Assembly: GCA_016937175.1 (NCBI GenBank)
Contig: JAFGWL010000056.1
Location: 1-64,000, forward strand
Reading direction: 5' to 3'
From: Candidatus Mcinerneyibacteriota bacterium
GTDB taxonomy: Bacteria; Macinerneyibacteriota; Macinerneyibacteria; Macinerneyibacteriales; DSCS01
DNA: 64,000 nt
How positions within the stretch are numbered: position 1 is the first letter of the stretch; each line of letters starts with the position of its first letter. Made by a program: the position numbers and the translations under genes. Of this stretch, positions 1 to 9,029 are shown piece after piece. The notes beneath the pieces are model-generated. The model saw only the letters and a list, made by a program, of their open reading frames with translations, did no database searches and was not told the DNA's origin.

Positions 1-51
1 ACGGGAGCAGAAGTCCTGAACCATTTCCCGAAAGAACTCTCTATCCTTTAA
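1..51 (+). CDS. C-terminal end of an unidentified protein (partial)
   Basis: Frame 1 of the + strand is open from the first base through sixteen codons, ending ...FPKELSIL, and stops at TAA (49-51). A good intrinsic terminator begins 27 bases later, which supports a real gene entering from the left. Too little is present to name the product. It converges on nrdJ, and its terminator overlaps the nrdJ stop codon. Confidence 0.5.
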   Translation, partial: TGAEVLNHFPKELSIL

Positions 52-78
52 ATCCAAAAGACATTGAATCCTTTCCGA

Positions 79-111
79 AGAGGCCGCAGCTTTCGCTACG
101 GCCTCTTTTTT
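79..111 (+). terminator. Intrinsic terminator of the leftward partial gene
   Basis: Arms AAGAGGCCG-C-AGC (79-91) and GCT-A-CGGCCTCTT (96-108) pair around a TTTC loop with one mismatch, and a T tract (104-111) follows on the + strand. The minus strand has no U tract after the hairpin, so it works chiefly for the + strand gene. It abuts the nrdJ TAA at 110-112. Confidence 0.8.
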
Positions 112-2497
112 ACCGGATAGGACACACCCCTGCTTCGCAGGTCTCGTCTCCGAGGTCAATCTCTGTCTCATTGAGTTCATATTTGGCGATAAGAGAAGGC
201 ACCAGGGGTTTCATCGACTTGCTGAGTCTCTCATACTCGTCTTTCGTGATTTTCTCGTAAGGGGCTTGCTGATAGAAATGGTCATCCAGGGAAATGAAGG
301 AGATAGCCACGACATCATCCCAGTTTTCCCATATCCACTCTTCCACCTCCGGCCATTCCTCTTCCCTCACATGGACTGTTATAGAAGCATTGTGATCCAC
401 AAAATTCTGCATGAACATCTTATAGAGCTCGAGTTGTTCCAAGGCGGACACATCATATTTGGTCCGTCCCTCCGGCGATTTAACGGGGAAAGCCAGAACA
501 TAATTGTTCGGGTTGTTGATATCATCTTCAATAGGATACCCCAACTCACGACAGACTTTGGCCAGGACATCGGTCTTACTGATACGGACACGGCGGAGAT
601 AGTAGGGAGAATGGGAATAGTGGAGCCCGCTGCTGACTGTGGGAAGCTGGGAAAGGGTCCCTTCAGGCTTTATCGTGGTCACAAGGAGAGGCGTGCGGCC
701 TCCGCATTCTGCCGCCACCTTTTCTGCAGCCTTATGGGCCGCCTTGCGTGAATCCTTCAGGAGCTTAGCCTGTTCCTCTTTTGACATCCCCGTAGCATTG
801 ACCATATCCTGCCACCCGGTGATACTGACTCCCAGGAGACGGTCACGCTGCTGATTATTGTCCCATTCGGGAAGTTCCAGAAAGACAGCACTCATCCGGT
901 ACCCCGCCCGCACACTCAACTCCAGGGCCCTGAGCCATCTCTCCTTGTTAAAGGTACTCGTCTTTTCCCCCTCTTTTCCCTTTTTCTCTTCCACAAAAGC
1001 CATGACATTGTTGGTGGTCAGATTGCACAATCCCTTGTCTGCCAGGAGGATCTCCGCACAGGGATTCACTCCCTGAAAATCAGGGCGGCGTTTCCGGGCG
1101 GCCTGGGCATTGACAAAACCGGGTTCTCCCGAATAGCGGATCTGTTCCATATGCCAGTGAAGTTTTTCCCGCGAGGGTTTCTCCTCATAAAAGATGGAAT
1201 TATTGCTCATCTGACGATGGAGTATCTCTTCATTGGCGATCCATTGCCCTGCATCGTTCTGGTAGTAGAGATCGTTTTTGGCGGTAATACATTTCTGATC
1301 GTGGGCATCGATCAGGCCTAGTTCCGCTGTCCGTCTGACTCCTCCCACAACGACACAGGCTCCCATGATGTTCATGATATCCATACAATCGATGGGTTCC
1401 AGGCGGGTGATATTGGTCAGGGCCCTGGCACCGGCCTTTTTGACCACCCCGTCGATCTTGCGGAACATATCCTGAAGAGCTTTGTATCCGCTTGCGGTAC
1501 CTCCGAATGTCTTCAGCCTTTCCCCTCTGGGACGTACAGAATTGTAGTCGATAAGCACAGTCTTACATCTCCTGTACTTATGGGCATACATCAATTCCAG
1601 AAGAAACTCCAGGGCAGAGACCCAGCCCTCCTTGGAATCCCCCACTTTGATCCGTGCAATCTCTCCGCTTTCCACGAAAGTAAGGGAAGTGGTCTCATGA
1701 CGTTTATCTTCCTCTTCGGGGAGAAACTGCTCATGGATGATCTCGAGATTCGTACGGACTCGGGGAAGCTTTTCGGCGTCGCTCTTCAGGACACGGAAGC
1801 CCACTCCGGATCCCACCATAAGGAGGTAGAAGGCTTCAGAGAAGGCTTGCATATTGTCTATGACCGTAAAGGCGCAGTTATAGTTGGCTGTGGGGAATTT
1901 TTTAGCGACATCGGTCCCTCCGACCCAAAATGTCCGCCCCGAAAGGAATTGCCTGAGATGAAAGATATTGTCAAAGAGTTCACGTGCCTCTTTTTGTGTG
2001 ACCCCCTTGACAAGGCTGCAGTTATACTCCACCGCCCGGGAAACAGTCTCCCACCATTCTTCCCGCCTTCCTACCTGATCCAGAAAGCGGCTGTAGGTCC
2101 GGTAATAGACAAAATTACCCAGGGGGCCCATGGGTGAAGGAGTATGTTTATAGCGGCTCAGAAACTCTTCGTCCAGGAGTCCGTAAACCTTTTCCTTTTT
2201 CGGGACCAGGTTTCTTTTCAACGCCCGGGCCCCGCGATAGAGGATATACTCTTTGGCCACATCTTTCCGGTCGCTCTCCATGAGAAAATTCTCGACGATA
2301 TCCTGGATCTGTTCAACGGTAATGGTAGTCTCATAATTCTTTTCGATAAAGTCCGTGACTTTTTTGACCACTCGTTCTGCCAGTTCCCGGCAGGCTCCGT
2401 TCAGGGATTTTGTCGAAGCCAGATAGATGGCGTTTTCGATCTTTTCCGGCTGAAAAGCCGCCTCTTCCCCACTTCTCTTCAATACACGGATGTTCAT
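110..2497 (-). CDS. nrdJ: Adenosylcobalamin-dependent ribonucleoside-triphosphate reductase (class II)
   Basis: This enzyme reduces ribonucleoside triphosphates to deoxynucleotides in the cytosol, using B12 to make a thiyl radical. The 795-residue protein has an N-terminal ATP-cone (about residues 1-95) followed by a monomeric catalytic domain like the Lactobacillus leichmannii enzyme. The cysteines fit that enzyme: C208, the thiyl Cys C480 in NPCAEI, its partner C491 eleven residues later, and a C-terminal redox pair C787/C792 (CEAGVC). An upstream in-frame ATG at 2566 exists. The start at 2497 is preferred because GGAGGGA precedes it and because the promoter lies inside the longer frame. 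It is probably monocistronic and NrdR-controlled. Confidence 0.95.
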   Translation of the reverse strand: MNIRVLKRSGEEAAFQPEKIENAIYLASTKSLNGACRELAERVVKKVTDFIEKNYETTITVEQIQDIVENFLMESDRKDVAKEYILYRGARALKRNLVPKKEKVYGLLDEEFLSRYKHTPSPMGPLGNFVYYRTYSRFLDQVGRREEWWETVSRAVEYNCSLVKGVTQKEARELFDNIFHLRQFLSGRTFWVGGTDVAKKFPTANYNCAFTVIDNMQAFSEAFYLLMVGSGVGFRVLKSDAEKLPRVRTNLEIIHEQFLPEEEDKRHETTSLTFVESGEIARIKVGDSKEGWVSALEFLLELMYAHKYRRCKTVLIDYNSVRPRGERLKTFGGTASGYKALQDMFRKIDGVVKKAGARALTNITRLEPIDCMDIMNIMGACVVVGGVRRTAELGLIDAHDQKCITAKNDLYYQNDAGQWIANEEILHRQMSNNSIFYEEKPSREKLHWHMEQIRYSGEPGFVNAQAARKRRPDFQGVNPCAEILLADKGLCNLTTNNVMAFVEEKKGKEGEKTSTFNKERWLRALELSVRAGYRMSAVFLELPEWDNNQQRDRLLGVSITGWQDMVNATGMSKEEQAKLLKDSRKAAHKAAEKVAAECGGRTPLLVTTIKPEGTLSQLPTVSSGLHYSHSPYYLRRVRISKTDVLAKVCRELGYPIEDDINNPNNYVLAFPVKSPEGRTKYDVSALEQLELYKMFMQNFVDHNASITVHVREEEWPEVEEWIWENWDDVVAISFISLDDHFYQQAPYEKITKDEYERLSKSMKPLVPSLIAKYELNETEIDLGDETCEAGVCPIR

Positions 2498-2511
2498 GGC
2501 ATCTCCCTCCT

Positions 2512-2576
2512 TTGATATATATTGTATATACCAGACTCCCTCCATACAATATATGGATATTTCCAATCGGTTTCAA
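2512..2576 (-). promoter_or_regulatory. nrdJ promoter with paired NrdR boxes
   Basis: On the minus strand TTGAAA (2571-2576) and TATATT (2548-2553) are separated by 17 bases. Two sites resembling the NrdR consensus acaCwAtATaTwGtgt lie at 2512-2527 and 2544-2559. Their centres are exactly 32 bp apart, the three-turn spacing known for NrdR. The distal box covers the -10 element, so binding would block RNA polymerase. Each box has one mismatch in its conserved core. Repression by NrdR at high dNTP/ATP is inferred from the family. Confidence 0.72.
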
Positions 2577-2625
2577 GTGAAATCTATACTTTTTTGGAAA
2601 AAAGGTTTTTTGAGAAGACTGAAAG

Positions 2626-5256
2626 CTAAGAGATGTTCTCTTTGATCAGGGAGAAGAGGTTTTTCAGGTCCACCGGTTTCTGGAGAAACCCTATGGCCCC
2701 CTTTTCCAGGGTACGGCTGATCCGCTCATCCTTTTTGAATCCGGATGCCAGCACGACTTTCACCTCAGGGTTCATCTTTTTCATCTTGAGGAAAGCTTCC
2801 TCTCCGGAAAGACGCGGCATGAGCATATCCATGATAACCAGGCTGATCCTGGCTCGTTCCTTCTGATAGATCCGGACAGCTTCCTCTCCGTCAGAGGCTG
2901 TGAAGACCCGGAAGCCGTGTATCTCAATGATCTCTTTGAGAGTCTCACGGATGATGGTCTCGTCATCCACCAGAAGGATACCTTCTCCATGTCCGGTGAC
3001 TTTTTCAGACTCTTCATCTTCAGACAAGTGTGCTGTCCGGACATCGGGGTGATCCAAAAGAAGAGGCAGATAGAGTGTAAAGCATGATCCCTTCCCCTTT
3101 TCGGATTCGACCCACAGGCTCCCATTATGCCGTTTGACAATGCTGTCTGCCATGGCCAGTCCCAGCCCGGTCCCCTGGTATCTCTGTTTGGTAGTGAAAA
3201 AGGGTTCGAATATACGGGCCTTGGTCTCCGGATCCATTCCGACCCCGGTGTCCGACACGGTGACCCGTGCCATGGGCTCTCCGGGCATCCGTCCCTGCCG
3301 GGCTGCCTCCTCCCGGGAAAGGTGGAGAGGCTCTGACGTCAAAGTCAGGGTCCCACCCTGTGTTTCATGGTTTCCCCGCATCAGCGTCATTGCATGGGAA
3401 GCATTGATACAGAGATTCAGCAGGACCTGTTCCAACTGTGTCTTGTCCCCTTCGATGATCACAGGGCCCGGATATAGGTCGGTTTTGAAGGTAATGCTTT
3501 TATCCAGGGTATTTTCAAAAATTCTCACAACATTATACAGGAGTTCGCTGAAATCGAGTTTCTCTTTGACAGGCTCTTTCTGCTGAGAGAGGGTCAGGAG
3601 TTCCTGGACGATGGAAGAGGCCCTTTCGATGGCATTTTCGATGGTCTGGACATACCTGCGGATCTCTTCATCCTCCATGGGAATATCCTTTTGCCGCTTG
3701 AGTTTCATGATGGAGAGGGTTCCGGCGATTCCTCCCAGGACATTGTTGAAATCATGGGCCAGCCCGCCGGCCAGTTCTCCCAGGATCTCGATCTTCTGTA
3801 TATTCTGTATCTGTTTGTCTTTTTCCTTCAGTTCGGTGATATCTGTTACAAAGCCTTCGATGAAGAGCGGACGGCCTCCTTTATAGATGCCCCGACCCTT
3901 TTCCCAGATCCACTTGAGGCCGTCCTCTTTATGGGTGATACGGTAGACCAGTTCGAATGTCTTATCCTCTTCCAGGGAATCCTGGATCTGCTTATAGACC
4001 ATGAGCCTGTCTTCTTCATGGATCAGGTCCCCCCAGGCTTTGACTTTATTGAGAAGAAGTTCTTCAGCCTCATAACCTGTTAGAGACTTCACTCCGTCAC
4101 TTAAAAAGACCATGGTCCAGTTTTCATCATTGACACAGCGATAGGCCATACCGGGAAGATTGGACAGAAGAGTGGAGAGCATCCGCTCATTTTCGATAAG
4201 CGCAGCTTCCCGGCTGAGAACAGCTTCCACCATGGTGGCAAAACTATCTCTCAACTCATCGATCTCGGTATAGGAATCGGCCACTTGTACCTGACGGTAT
4301 TCGCCTTTGGCGGCATTTTTTGCTGCCGAGCTCAGTTTCGTAATGGGTTGGACCGTCCGACTGACAAAAATATTTCCAAGGATAATGGCAAGAAGGGTGT
4401 AAACGACCAGCCCGATGAGAAAAGAGGGAAAAGCCCGGTATAGATCAGCAAAAGCTTCTTTTGTGTCCTGCATAAAAAAGATCGTCCACCCTCCCGGAGC
4501 CAGATAGGAGGCCGAAATGATCTTGTCTCCTTCTGCAGTCGAGACGATCCTTGTCCGTTGCTCTACGTTGAGTTCCGGTTGGGGGATCCCCAGGTCAACG
4601 ATATTGGTGCGCTCCTGGACCATCCGGTTGTCGGGATGGGCGATCAGCGTCCCCTTTCTGTCAATGATAAAGGCCATCCCTGTTTTGCCAATAGCCATCA
4701 TGTCTACGATCTCGTTCAGATAAGCCAGGTCGATATAGGCGATCATGGTCTTTTTCCCCATGGGAAGGAGGACTGCCACAGAGGGGTTTCCCGTCTTCCC
4801 CGAGATAAAAGTGTCTGACCATCGAAGCTGCCGGCTTGGGTCTCTTTTCAAAGTGACATAGGTGTGTCCTGACATGTCGTTTCCCAGCAGGTCCCTGTCA
4901 GGTGGATAGACCATCTCGACCCTGTACTTCTCATCCACAACGACGATCTGCTGAAGGATGGGATCCCGGGCCAGGGCCTTCTGCATAAATCTGGAAGCGA
5001 AATCCTCTTCCCCGCTGAATGAGGACTCTTCCTCCCAGAGGTCCCTGAGGATCTCCACAGGGGCCAGCATCTCATCCAGGTAACGCTGGGCTTCTCCCCG
5101 CGCCAGATTGACAATAAGGATGTTCTTTTCATAGACATCCCCGCGGATCTTAGTGACTATCCCCGAGTAGGTGACGATGACGATAAAAAGAATCGAGATG
5201 AGCCCCGCTATCATAAAGTAGCGGACCAGGACGTTTTTAAGGCTGTTTTCTTTCAC
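2626..5256 (-). CDS. Membrane hybrid sensor histidine kinase (Cache-HAMP-PAS-HisKA-HATPase-REC)
   Basis: This is an inner-membrane sensor of 876 residues. It has TM1 at about 12-32, a periplasmic double-Cache-like region at about 40-270, TM2 at about 276-298, HAMP at 299-350 and PAS at 355-475. HisKA carries phosphoacceptor H501 (GLAHDFNN), the ATPase domain has N618 and DTGVGM (669-674), and a C-terminal receiver has D764/D765, phospho-acceptor D810 and K860. The start is GTG. It overlaps the stop of the upstream binding-protein gene by 20 bases, so translation is probably coupled and the lipoprotein may be its ligand-binding partner. No separate response regulator is adjacent, so output may run through phosphotransfer elsewhere. 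It is a paralogue of the kinase at 48583-51063. Confidence 0.9.
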   Translation of the reverse strand: MKENSLKNVLVRYFMIAGLISILFIVIVTYSGIVTKIRGDVYEKNILIVNLARGEAQRYLDEMLAPVEILRDLWEEESSFSGEEDFASRFMQKALARDPILQQIVVVDEKYRVEMVYPPDRDLLGNDMSGHTYVTLKRDPSRQLRWSDTFISGKTGNPSVAVLLPMGKKTMIAYIDLAYLNEIVDMMAIGKTGMAFIIDRKGTLIAHPDNRMVQERTNIVDLGIPQPELNVEQRTRIVSTAEGDKIISASYLAPGGWTIFFMQDTKEAFADLYRAFPSFLIGLVVYTLLAIILGNIFVSRTVQPITKLSSAAKNAAKGEYRQVQVADSYTEIDELRDSFATMVEAVLSREAALIENERMLSTLLSNLPGMAYRCVNDENWTMVFLSDGVKSLTGYEAEELLLNKVKAWGDLIHEEDRLMVYKQIQDSLEEDKTFELVYRITHKEDGLKWIWEKGRGIYKGGRPLFIEGFVTDITELKEKDKQIQNIQKIEILGELAGGLAHDFNNVLGGIAGTLSIMKLKRQKDIPMEDEEIRRYVQTIENAIERASSIVQELLTLSQQKEPVKEKLDFSELLYNVVRIFENTLDKSITFKTDLYPGPVIIEGDKTQLEQVLLNLCINASHAMTLMRGNHETQGGTLTLTSEPLHLSREEAARQGRMPGEPMARVTVSDTGVGMDPETKARIFEPFFTTKQRYQGTGLGLAMADSIVKRHNGSLWVESEKGKGSCFTLYLPLLLDHPDVRTAHLSEDEESEKVTGHGEGILLVDDETIIRETLKEIIEIHGFRVFTASDGEEAVRIYQKERARISLVIMDMLMPRLSGEEAFLKMKKMNPEVKVVLASGFKKDERISRTLEKGAIGFLQKPVDLKNLFSLIKENIS

Positions 5257-6382
5257 TCTTCAAGGCTCCGATTGTGACAAAGGTACCATTTTTGACGATG
5301 ACCAGTTTCTTTTCGGGCGATGCATCATAAAGGGGGTCCCCCTGGGGTGAAAAAGAGATCGTCCCCTGGAGTCCCTGAAAAACTTTCTGACGCACTATAG
5401 TCTCACGAAGTCGCTTTTCATCCGGATCCAGAGAGAGGGCCTGGTGGATCACCATAAGAGCTTCAAAGGCGCTGTGAGCCGCATAATCCGGGTTGGAATG
5501 ATATCTTTCCCGGTAGAGCTCTTTGAATGTCAGATAAGAAGGTTCAGAATTATCTTCGTCATAGTGCTGGAAAAAGATCACACCCTCTCCTGATGTCCCT
5601 GCATGATAAATAAACTCCTTGGTCTTGGCCCAGATGCAGGAAATGACAGGAAGGTCCATCTTCATCTTTTCCATCTGCTGACAGATCAGAGCCGCATCCA
5701 GCCCGTTGACGATGAGGACAACACAATCGGGGTTCTCTATCTCCAGGCCTCTGACCATACTGAAATAAGAGACTTCGTCACGGCTGTCGAATTTCATGGG
5801 AATAAGGGTGACTTCTCGGAAAAAACTCATATCCTTTTTAAAGCTTTCATACCAGTTTAACGTATAGCTGCTGTTGGAGAGGTCGATAAAAGCGGCGATT
5901 TTTTTCGGTTTGATCTCCTCCATGATATAGGCTGCGATATTACGCGTCTCATAACTGTTCGGAGGCTGGATGCGGAAGAACCAATCATCTACCCCGGTAA
6001 GGGCATCGGTGGTGGCTGAAGGGCTCATGAGCAGGATCTTTCTCTTTTCAGCCTCTTGAACAGCAGCCATGGCGGCTGTACTTGTGAGAGGTCCGATGAT
6101 CGCTGCAACCCCTTGTGAACTCAGGGATTTCACCTCTTCGACTGTCTTATCGGGATCCATGGCGTTGTCACGGATAATCAATTCTATTTCCCGTCCGTTG
6201 ATCCCCTTACGGGCATTTAAATAGTCACGGGCCAGAAGAATTCCGTTTTTAGCGGAAAGCCCCAGGTCTGAGCCTTTCCCGGTGATGCAGCCGATAAATC
6301 CTATCTTCACAGGCTGCTTCTGACAAGCTGCTGCCAAAAGGAGAAGTGTGATAAACCAAAGACATTGAAATCTTTTTCCCAT
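5237..6382 (-). CDS. Leu/Ile/Val-type periplasmic binding lipoprotein
   Basis: A 381-residue exported binding protein of the Peripla_BP_6 / branched-chain amino-acid family. The signal peptide ends in a lipobox (LLAAAC), followed by the typical VKIGFIG first strand and an IIGP strand with a Ser/Thr pocket segment near residue 100. The start at 6382 is chosen because GGAGG lies 6 bases upstream, and the in-frame extension to 6427 has no signal-like start. No permease or ATPase gene is adjacent. Instead the gene overlaps a Cache-domain hybrid kinase, so I infer a sensory rather than transport role. The ligand is unknown, although amino acids or small amides are usual for the family. Confidence 0.88.
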   Translation of the reverse strand: MGKRFQCLWFITLLLLAAACQKQPVKIGFIGCITGKGSDLGLSAKNGILLARDYLNARKGINGREIELIIRDNAMDPDKTVEEVKSLSSQGVAAIIGPLTSTAAMAAVQEAEKRKILLMSPSATTDALTGVDDWFFRIQPPNSYETRNIAAYIMEEIKPKKIAAFIDLSNSSYTLNWYESFKKDMSFFREVTLIPMKFDSRDEVSYFSMVRGLEIENPDCVVLIVNGLDAALICQQMEKMKMDLPVISCIWAKTKEFIYHAGTSGEGVIFFQHYDEDNSEPSYLTFKELYRERYHSNPDYAAHSAFEALMVIHQALSLDPDEKRLRETIVRQKVFQGLQGTISFSPQGDPLYDASPEKKLVIVKNGTFVTIGALKSERKQP

Positions 6383-6433
6383 AGAAACCTCCAAGCTTAG
6401 TTTATCACGAGTTGTTTCTGATGACAAGGGGTA

Positions 6434-7534
6434 TCATCTGAAGAGCTCTTTCACCTCGGGAGGAACGTTGCACACGACCAAGGAACTCACTCCCTCAACC
6501 CCGTTTTCGGGCTGACGGTTGATATAAAAGACCAGGTAATCATCATCAATGCCCACCATGGAAAGAATAGAGATACGGTCAAAAAGGGGATGCGTCAGGA
6601 CGAGAGCCAGCTTTCCGTCATCAGCATCAATTACATAGAGCCTTCCTTGGAAATTTTCCAGTGAGAACCTGTTTCCCTTTTTCCGAATACGAAGAGAACA
6701 TTCGGGAGCGGCAAGCACACCTTTGTGCAGCGCCAGGCTGGAGATCACATGGTCACCGGCATTAGAAGTATAGCCTGGTCCGATGGCCCATTTCACCGGT
6801 GTATACTGCTCTCTGTTTTCAACCCTGAATTTTTTCATCGTCTGGAGCTTATCATTAAAAACCGTAATCCGGAATGGAGCACTGATATGGCCCGCATAGA
6901 GAAGCCCCTCTTTCTCTTTGACCAGCGAAACTCCTGAAAAAAGATCCCCGTCACTTGGGACATGATTAGTGCCTTTGAAGACCCTCTTCTCCACCATCGC
7001 CGAACTGACATTATATCTCCCCACTAAGGTCTCCGTCATACCGCAGTAATAGAGAGTATCTCCTTCAAATGCGAAATTAAGAATGGAATCGGGCCCTGAC
7101 TTACCATCCATCTGAAAACTGTCCATAAATGATCCGTCCAGGCTGAAAATGTTCAGGCGTTTCATGAAAAAGTCCGGAATCATTATTATTTCGTCCATAA
7201 TCCTGACCCCCATAGCCTGTTGAAGCTCTCCGGGGCCCTTCCCTTTGGGAAAGTTGACAGTATGGGTCCAATCTTTTTCTGGGTGGAAAAAGAAGAGCCT
7301 AAATGTATCCTCGAATTCTTGAAGATAAAATATTTCACCGTTATAAAGTCCCATACACATGATCAGGTTGCTACGGACGAAATCCGTGACCTCCTGACGA
7401 CAGATCTCCTTAAGAGCGACAATCTGAACGGAATCATCCACTTTCGAGACAACCGCCTTTTCTGAAATCTGTCCGCACCCTGAGAAGACAAAGAGAACCA
7501 TGGCCACAGCTCCTGCCAAAAATAGAAATTTCAT
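6434..7534 (-). CDS. Six-bladed beta-propeller lipoprotein (GKGPGE family)
   Basis: This 366-residue lipoprotein has signal peptide MKFLFLAGAV... ending in lipobox FSGC. The body is made of short beta repeats with the GKGPGE motif and an aspartate-rich strand typical of the six-bladed beta-propeller (DUF5128-like) family of unknown function. The start at 7534 follows GGAG. An upstream in-frame extension to 7774 would remove the signal peptide from the N-terminus and is rejected. It lies 49 bases after the metallophosphoesterase and 51 before the binding lipoprotein, a likely operon. Its closest relative in the window is 13863-14939, which shares the NI(F/Y)..G.(F/Y)(M/L)D.F segment. The ligand is unknown. 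Confidence 0.8.
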   Translation of the reverse strand: MKFLFLAGAVAMVLFVFSGCGQISEKAVVSKVDDSVQIVALKEICRQEVTDFVRSNLIMCMGLYNGEIFYLQEFEDTFRLFFFHPEKDWTHTVNFPKGKGPGELQQAMGVRIMDEIIMIPDFFMKRLNIFSLDGSFMDSFQMDGKSGPDSILNFAFEGDTLYYCGMTETLVGRYNVSSAMVEKRVFKGTNHVPSDGDLFSGVSLVKEKEGLLYAGHISAPFRITVFNDKLQTMKKFRVENREQYTPVKWAIGPGYTSNAGDHVISSLALHKGVLAAPECSLRIRKKGNRFSLENFQGRLYVIDADDGKLALVLTHPLFDRISILSMVGIDDDYLVFYINRQPENGVEGVSSLVVCNVPPEVKELFR

Positions 7535-7583
7535 AAGTCTCCTTTTATTTTTAAGACAGAGGCAAAAAGAATAAGTTTCAGAC

Positions 7584-8486
7584 TCAATAAAAATCCTTGA
7601 TTTTTTCAAGGAGAAGTGGCCCCCGGACAAGCCTCCTTTCAGTGTAGAGCCCTCCATCATCCCGTGTAGAGACCCTCCACAGGACAAGAGAGAGGGCACC
7701 TTTTTCAATTTCGATCCCGGTGATCCCTGCCCTGTGGACTCCATTGCCGGTATTAAAGTAGGCGGTCTTATCATGCTCAGGAGAAGAAAAACGTGTCCGA
7801 TGAGTGTGGCCCATGATTATGGCTTTTTGCCGGGTCTCGGCCCATCGGGTGATCTTGCGTTCGATGATCCGTCGTTTTTTATATTCCTGGGCAGGGCTGG
7901 AGGGGTTGTGAAACCCCATGGTCTGGAGGTGGACCCAGAAGTAGCGTACAAAAAAGCGCCCCACTTTCCAAAGTCTGTCATTGAGCCAATCCCCCTGGTG
8001 TCCGTGGACCAAAAAAAGTTCCGCTCCGCCCTTCTTATATTCCAGGCGCAAACCTTCATGGGCTATCAGCCCCTCAAACAGAGGGATATACCTCTCATTG
8101 TAACTATCATAAAACCGGTGCAGAAAACGTCGCCGGATCCTCTCATCCTTTCGTTCCATGTCATGGTTTCCGAAGATCAAAGAAAAACGCCCTTTTCCAT
8201 GCATCTTTCTCATGATCTCGAATATGGTCTCATGAGCTTTGTAGATATCCCAAAACCGCTTGTTTTCCCACAACTCATCCCCATCTCCCAGTTCTATGTA
8301 ATGAAAACGGTGTTTTAAGTAATATTTAAGGGCGTATTCGAAGAGATGTCTGTTTTGCGAAAAATCATCATTCTTATTATCCCTCCCCCGGTGTAAATCG
8401 GAAAAGAGGACGAACTTATCCCTGTCATTGAAAGTGATGAGAGGAGCTTTCTGATAGACCTGGTCTAAACGGCCGGCAATACTCAT
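7584..8486 (-). CDS. Calcineurin-like metallophosphoesterase (LpxH/YkuE-like)
   Basis: A cytosolic 300-residue phosphoesterase with every dimetal motif: FSDLH (D30, H32), GDGD (D68, D70), GNHD (106-109), a VHGH segment near residue 160 and GHTH (226-229). The family includes UDP-2,3-diacylglucosamine hydrolases and other phosphodiesterases, and the substrate cannot be told from sequence. There is no Shine-Dalgarno sequence before the ATG. A TTGTCT-N17-TATGAT promoter ends six bases upstream, so the mRNA is probably leaderless. It heads the run leading to the propeller, binding protein and hybrid kinase genes. Confidence 0.85.
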   Translation of the reverse strand: MSIAGRLDQVYQKAPLITFNDRDKFVLFSDLHRGRDNKNDDFSQNRHLFEYALKYYLKHRFHYIELGDGDELWENKRFWDIYKAHETIFEIMRKMHGKGRFSLIFGNHDMERKDERIRRRFLHRFYDSYNERYIPLFEGLIAHEGLRLEYKKGGAELFLVHGHQGDWLNDRLWKVGRFFVRYFWVHLQTMGFHNPSSPAQEYKKRRIIERKITRWAETRQKAIIMGHTHRTRFSSPEHDKTAYFNTGNGVHRAGITGIEIEKGALSLVLWRVSTRDDGGLYTERRLVRGPLLLEKIKDFY

Positions 8487-8521
8487 ATTTGTATCATAAA
8501 CCGGAAAAAGGGAAAAGACAA
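8484..8521 (-). promoter_or_regulatory. Promoter of the metallophosphoesterase gene (leaderless)
   Basis: TTGTCT (8516-8521) and TATGAT (8493-8498) are 17 bases apart on the minus strand, and the -10 ends six bases before the ATG (8484-8486). Transcription would begin at or within a base or two of the start codon. Confidence 0.6.
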
Positions 8522-8547
8522 GAGGGATCGGAATAAGTGAAATTTTC

Positions 8548-8583
8548 TTGTCTGGCCTTCAGGCCTGTGTTATGCTTTCCCTA
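8548..8583 (+). promoter_or_regulatory. Promoter of the small lipoprotein gene (leaderless)
   Basis: TTGTCT (8548-8553) and TATGCT (8571-8576) are 17 bases apart, and the -10 ends six bases before the ATG at 8583. No ribosome-binding site can fit. It is divergent from an almost identical promoter 26 bases away. Confidence 0.6.
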
Positions 8584-9023
8584 TGCGTCTATCATCCTTT
8601 GTTCTTCTGTCTTTGCTGCTTTCCTCCTGTCTGGGAGCGTCCGGGAAGACATCACATGATACTCTTCCGGAACGGCTCGCAGGTTCACGGCGGATCGTCT
8701 CGCCCCGTATCGGGAAAGGCCTTCGGACCCACCTCTGGGTCCCTTTCCAGCTGGATGATAAATATATCACTTTTAAATCGGCCCCTCAGTTAACAGTCCA
8801 GGTCGTGGGTTCCGGGAAAAAAGAGAACGGACAGCCCTTTCACTTTTCCGTCAAAGTCGAAAAAGTCCGTTGTGAAAATGATGGGTTCTCCGTTACACTT
8901 CTCTCTGCAGATTTTCCGGTCCGGGAAGTGGAATATGTTGATATCAACTACCTGGCCATGACAGACTGCCGGGGAGAGGCCTGCTCATCCCCGCCTCCGT
9001 GCGGATCCTGCTGTCTCCGTTAG
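8583..9023 (+). CDS. Small lipoprotein with cysteine-rich tail, function unknown
   Basis: I do not recognise this 146-residue protein. It begins with a clear lipoprotein signal peptide (lipobox LLSSC, Cys16) and has a beta-rich middle with alternating hydrophobic residues. It ends in a 20-residue tail with five cysteines (...DCRGEACSSPPPCGSCCLR), which could bind metal or form disulfides. Expression appears leaderless from its own promoter. It is divergent from the metallophosphoesterase gene and converges within 6 bases on the next propeller lipoprotein. Confidence 0.7.
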   Translation: MRLSSFVLLSLLLSSCLGASGKTSHDTLPERLAGSRRIVSPRIGKGLRTHLWVPFQLDDKYITFKSAPQLTVQVVGSGKKENGQPFHFSVKVEKVRCENDGFSVTLLSADFPVREVEYVDINYLAMTDCRGEACSSPPPCGSCCLR

Positions 9024-9029
9024 CTTTCT

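Noticed and set aside
2498-2566. Longer nrdJ start adding 23 residues
   Set aside because: The extension lies across the promoter -10 and NrdR boxes. The ATG at 2497 has GGAGGGA and matches the ATP-cone start.
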